Assembly: GCA_904066235.2 (NCBI GenBank)
Contig: CAJFCV020000003.1
Location: forward strand, 1 to 64,000
Direction of reading: 5' to 3'
DNA: 64,000 bases
Source: Bursaphelenchus xylophilus
Lineage: Eukaryota > Nematoda > Chromadorea > Rhabditida > Aphelenchoididae
Position 1 is the first letter of the stretch. Each line of letters opens with the position of its first letter. The notes beneath the pieces are model-generated. The model searched no databases. It had not been told where the DNA came from and saw nothing but the letters and a program-made list of their open reading frames with translations. Positions 59,896 through 64,000 of the stretch are shown here, piece after piece. A program made the position numbers and the translations under genes.

Positions 59896-62206
59896 ATGAT
59901 CTCAAATTTCCTAAAACTGCTGCTAATGTTGGCAACCGCAGGTGGAATAATGGCACGTGATGCAGAATCTCATGAAACGGTAGAAAATGGAGGATGGAAA
60001 CTTGTACGCGAAATTCCAATAGCAGGTACTGGAAGATGCACCGTTCAACGGAGAGACGGGAAGACACTTACTCAAACCGAATTTTTGAATGAGTAGGTGT
60101 CCTAAATGCGGTGTTAATAGAATTTATCAGATTTGCATACACACAGCCCCTTATCATTTACAACGTCGAGAATGGCGAATTCGCCCACAAAACTGGCCGA
60201 TTGGAAATGTTGAAGAGCTTTGAAGACACGCCTGTGACTCTGAACTCGGCTAACACGCACTCTTACACTCGCGGTAAGTATTCCGAATTGGAGCCGATTG
60301 TAAAAGGGATGTCTCAAATGCCATTTACTCACTTTAAGTTGTAATGTTTTAGTTCCAACCACGTTCGGCGACTATTTGAGCACTCATCTGAAACCGCAGA
60401 GCTTGGAAACCCTGGGAAACGGTAAGACGTTTTTCTACACGCTTACTGTCTTTACGAAAATGTGCAGACTTTCGCGCAATCAACCTGTATGACATCATGC
60501 TGCCTTAACATAAACTATATGATACTTCCGATCGCGTGCGTTCAACTCTCGTCAGTAGTAGAAAAATGAAGGCTGAACGACTTTTGTAGAGATGGGAATA
60601 GCATGTCAAACTAAAATTAGAGGCAAAAAATTGCTGAACAGCAGATCGCCAGATACGAAAAATTAATTTTTTTTGTGTTGGATGCATGAGAGTTTGGAAA
60701 ACGGAGAATTCGGTTGGAAAAAAGTTCCGATTTTTTCTCAAATTGCCGAACCAAGAAATGACAACTTCAACATTTTTTGTGATTTTAATTTTAAAAAAAT
60801 CGGGCGCAATTTCTAAATTGTAGCGCATATTTTTCCAAACCATCAAAATTTCTTGTGCAAGGCGGAAAAATAATTGGCAAAAGCGATTTTTCGTCGGATC
60901 GGTTGCACACTTTTTGCCTGATACCTTTCAAGGAAGACAGTTTATAATTTGGAAGAACTTTGGGAGAATGATTTTTGGCTACTTCAAATCCCAAAGTTTT
61001 AGTAAACCATTCAAAATTATGCATCAAAAAGCGGCTTATGTCAAACGATTATTTAAATATAAAATTCGGAGTTTTCTAATTCCCTTAATTTATTTTAGAG
61101 ACCCTGTATCTGTTCGGAGATATTGATCCAGAGCTCTGGAAGCCGCTACTTTCGGCTTACAAACAGCCCAAGTGGACGGTGCCCGATATGGAGCCGGCTT
61201 TGAGTTTCGGGATCGCAGCTGTGGGGACCGGGGTTCCATTTCATTTTCATGGGCCCGGATTTGCCGAGGTCGTTCATGGAAGCAAAGTGAGTTTAATACT
61301 TGATGGGCTATCAAAATAAAAATTTTTACAAAAACAAGAGGTAAAAAATCTTGAGCAATTTTTATTACGAGGGCTCTTCGAAGTGACACTACAAGATTAA
61401 GATGATAAAACAGGCACATAATATTGTTGATAGATAAAATCCCGTATTTTGGAACGTGGAAGAAAAGTGATATCATAAGAAAAAATGAATGGAATCTCGC
61501 CAAAATCAGCCAGATTAAATCCATTTCCCCTGTTCAAATGATCGTTTTAAACTGAGATCGGCCAGGAATTCCTGGGCCAAGAAGCCTTCTCCAAACTCTT
61601 CCATGAGCTAGCTCCTCCTTTTCTTTTGGAAATTTACGACTGATTCATGTGAAAGCCGGGAGGTTCCGGCCGAGCCCTCACGTGATTTTCAAGCCGCGAA
61701 AACTTTGAAACATTTGACCGAATTAAACCCCATTGTCCGAGAGAAACGCGGCCGAGGTCAAACTCTAAAAATAAGAAAACAAAGTTTCGGATTTGAATAA
61801 AACATGACATTTGATTATTATGTCATGTTTTGAGTGCCGAAAGTGATTAAATTTTGATGAAAATGCGCAAGTAGTGGGTTCGATTCGATATTCGAAAGGC
61901 TGGAAATAAAAAAATCTGATGTGAAAGTGCAACGAAAGATTCGGACCTTTTTTTCAGCACTGGTTCCTCACCGAACCCGACCGTAAGCCCGCTTTTGATC
62001 CGGACCGTTCCACCTTGGACTGGTATTTGAACGATTACCCAAAGCTTGAGGAATCCGAGCGTCCGCTGGAGTGTCTAATGAAGCCCGGCGAGCTCATTTA
62101 CTTCCCGGACAAATGGTATCACGCAACCTTGAACATGGAAACCTCCGTGTTCATCTCCACGTTTCTCTCGCCCGGAGCCAAAACTCGGCCAAAAACCGAG
62201 TTCTAA
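59896..62206 (+). CDS. JmjC-fold protein, JMJD8 type
   Basis: JMJD8 is a JmjC-fold protein of the endoplasmic reticulum lumen, linked to signalling and protein complex assembly rather than histone demethylation. Five exons (59896-60092, 60131-60273, 60353-60421, 61099-61286, 61958-62206) give 281 residues. The signal peptide is MISNFLKLLLMLATAGGIMA. Family blocks: YTQPLIIYNVE, FGDYLSTHL, LYLFGD, PFHFHGPGFAEVVHG (183-197), HWFLTEPDRKPAF, YPKLEESERPLECLMKPGEL, YFPDKWYHATLNM (His254) and SVFISTFLSPG. The usual HxD/E iron motif is not intact: H187 is followed by GPGF. Catalysis is therefore doubtful, as for other JMJD8 proteins. No KDEL-like retention tail is seen. The ATG directly follows GGGGATTTCAG. 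Confidence 0.9.
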
Positions 62207-63191
62207 AGGCGTCAAAATCCAGAAAAAATCATCTTCGTGCCTTTAAGAATGGGTTGCAAGACGTGTAATCAGCTGTGATGTTCTCTTACTTTCGATAATT
62301 TATTGCTACAAGGCCTTGTCGAGGTGTTTTCAATAAACTATTTATTATTATAGATCATTTTCCAAAACAACATATGGTCAATAATAAGCAACCGGGATCA
62401 TTCTGAATCACTTTGGAAACGCCAAAGATTTTATACATTGAGATAGAAGCGGAAAAAATGAGATAAAAGTTTGATGAAATGCGAAAACACTTATTATGAC
62501 AAATTGTAAGGCAGTAGATTCATGATAATGTATCTGATGTTCTTCATCCGGCAGTGGGATCGTTTCGGAATCTCGCCGGTTAAAAGGGATGTAAATTGAG
62601 AAATTCGAGGGTAAATCACTTGTTTCTACAGACTAGATACAACATAAAACATATGTGAAAGGCGAATACACCCGGCTCATTTTCGTGAAACAGTGCATTT
62701 TGGAGCAGAACATGACAATTGAATTTTTGCCCACATCGCGGGAAATTTAGAAGAAAATCATGTTTTTTGCGCTGTTTTTGCTAAATTAGGTCTATTCGTA
62801 GGGAAAAATCGAACATTCTAAGACATGATCAATCAATTTCATTTCCAAAATTTGCTGCTGACGCGCTCTAGTGGGCAAAAAAAAACTAATTTTTACTTCC
62901 CCTTCCACATATTGTAAACGGACCGTTGGAAATCACCTACGGTGAGGACCTGATCCAGTGGCAAAAATCGTTTCATTTTGCATCCGGGAAGTATCAAAAA
63001 TGTAGCAAAATGCCTCCCTCAGAAAATACTTCGTTTTGAAGGGCACGCTTTTGAAATCGGAGTTTTTTCACTTGGAGAGGGAGGTATTTTGCCGCATTTT
63101 TGATGCTTCCCGGATGTAAACTGATACGTTTTTGGCCAGTGGATCAGGTCCGCAACTGAAAGCGATGTGAAAACACAGTCGTCTTAATTCA
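62207..63191. other. Convergent intergenic region with a MITE
   Basis: Holds the 3' ends of the JMJD8-like gene (CAATAAAC near 62331) and of the neuferricin-like gene, plus the MITE at 62943-63157. Nothing else recognised. Confidence 0.6.
62943..63157. mobile_element. Best-preserved MITE of the GACCTGATCC family
   Basis: GGACCTGATCCAGTGGCAAA on the left and CCAGTGGATCAGGTCC on the right are inverted. Pairing continues through CATTTTGCATCCGGGAAGTA, TCAAAAATGTAGCAAAATGC and CTCCCTC, so nearly the whole 215 bp folds into one hairpin with a loop near CTTCGTTTTGAAGGGCACG. Confidence 0.88.
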
Positions 63192-64000
63192 CTAATCAGC
63201 CGGCAATTTGCATGAATTCGAGACCGGTGAGCAGTTCTCATATTCCTTTAGGTTGGGATTATCCAAATCTCCCCGATTTCCCTTTTCATTGGGCGTTGCC
63301 AAAGGCGGCCCAAAATTCTTGACACAAGCACATCGGTGGGATTTCGAACCGGCCGCAAACAATTTCCTTGGGACTCCAACCCACTCGCGTTTCACGCCGC
63401 CGCTGAAAGTAACGGTAAAAATCCTTCGATCGAAATTAGACCACTTCAGGCACTAAACCGGGAAAAATTTTGGGAAAATCTCACCTCTTATTTGTGCACC
63501 ATACTCTTCCGCCCGTATCCTTATGCCACTCCGAATTGCATGGAGGGAATACTTCGCTCTCTTTGACCTGCTTTTTTTTGTATTCCAAGGCGTTCTCCAA
63601 CCGTTCGTTCACCTAAAATAATATACAAAACCACCAAAATCAACTGCGAAACAGTAAGTAACAACGTCAAATGCGGCTCACTTCTTTCCCATATGGAGTG
63701 ATCTTTCCATTCGCATCGTAGAATAGACCTTGAACAAATCCGACCAACTTGTATTCCTTGTTGTAAAAGTTGACCCAATCCAGTAAACTCAACAATTCTT
63801 GGTCCGACAGGCCTGTCACGTCGTCAATGAGGCCTTTGGGAGTGAAATCTCCAGTGATAAAAGCTCTTGTTGCATCCTTTCCGGCAAAAAAGTGATATCC
63901 ACCACCTGCAGAATAGTGTTTTCTGCCCTTCTCAACGTCATAAACTCGTCCCAAGATGGCCAGATAAACAGGCTGGGACTCCCGACTGCCGTCAAACAAC
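63192..64000 (-). CDS. Neuferricin (cytochrome b5-like heme-binding), partial
   Basis: Neuferricin (CYB5D2) is a secreted or membrane-bound heme-binding protein of the membrane-associated progesterone receptor group. Three exons lie in the window: from the window edge at 64000 to 63682, then 63612-63485 and 63402-63192. The first carries the heme-binding fold: PVYLAILGRVYDVEKGRKHY, GGGYHFFAGKDATRAFITGD and DWVNFYNKEYKLVG. The later exons carry the conserved cysteine-rich tail, FPPCNSEWHKDTGGRVWCTN, SGGVKREWVGVPRKLF, HRCACVK, ending SNSCKLPAD. Phases agree at both junctions. The N-terminus, with any signal or anchor, is outside the window. Confidence 0.93.

Overview
The window is nuclear DNA of a nematode. 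The coding genes are split by many small introns (several of 32-60 bp, beginning GTAAGT/GTGAGT and ending TTTTCAG or TTTTTAG). Many start codons lie 0-20 bases after a splice-acceptor-like TTTCAG, as expected for spliced-leader trans-splicing. One gene is a nematode-type serpentine chemoreceptor. No species is claimed. All exon models were built by hand from reading frame, splice consensus and phase. For the main genes the summed exon length is a multiple of three, which is an internal check.

Layout. 1-5419: about 26 copies of a 160-bp satellite, interrupted by one mariner-like element; a second mariner relic and repeats follow to about 8.1 kb. 8.1-11.5 kb (-): PDK1-type kinase. 14.9-15.3 kb (+): small membrane protein. 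15.5-16.3 kb (-): small secreted protein. 16.5-20.7 kb (-): PGM2-type phosphoglucomutase, whose last intron holds three terminal-inverted-repeat elements nested in one another. 22.4-25.6 kb (-): SEH1 nucleoporin and a calcium-activated apyrase, 253 bp apart. 27.6-29.0 kb (+): chemoreceptor. 29.3-35.3 kb (-): an unrecognised 845-residue protein and a four-helix membrane protein. 37.0-37.7 kb: a palindromic foldback element. 39.5-40.5 kb (+): divergent H2B. 40.8-44.2 kb: HSP10 (-) and HSP60 (+), head to head, with a heat-shock element between them. 44.2-50.6 kb: a large gene-poor region. 50.7-52.6 kb (+): AP-4-like bHLH factor. 53.7-54.5 kb: hAT-type non-autonomous element. 54.8-55.4 kb (+): glutaredoxin. 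55.9-57.6 kb (-): poorly resolved small genes. 59.9-62.2 kb (+): JMJD8-like protein. 63.2 kb to the edge (-): neuferricin-like protein.

The genes do not form one pathway. The linked pair with clear joint logic is HSP10/HSP60, the two parts of the mitochondrial chaperonin. Most of the unusual content is in the non-coding fraction: non-autonomous, often palindromic elements from several families sit in introns and intergenic DNA, are nested in one another, and in one family carry a tRNA-like core.
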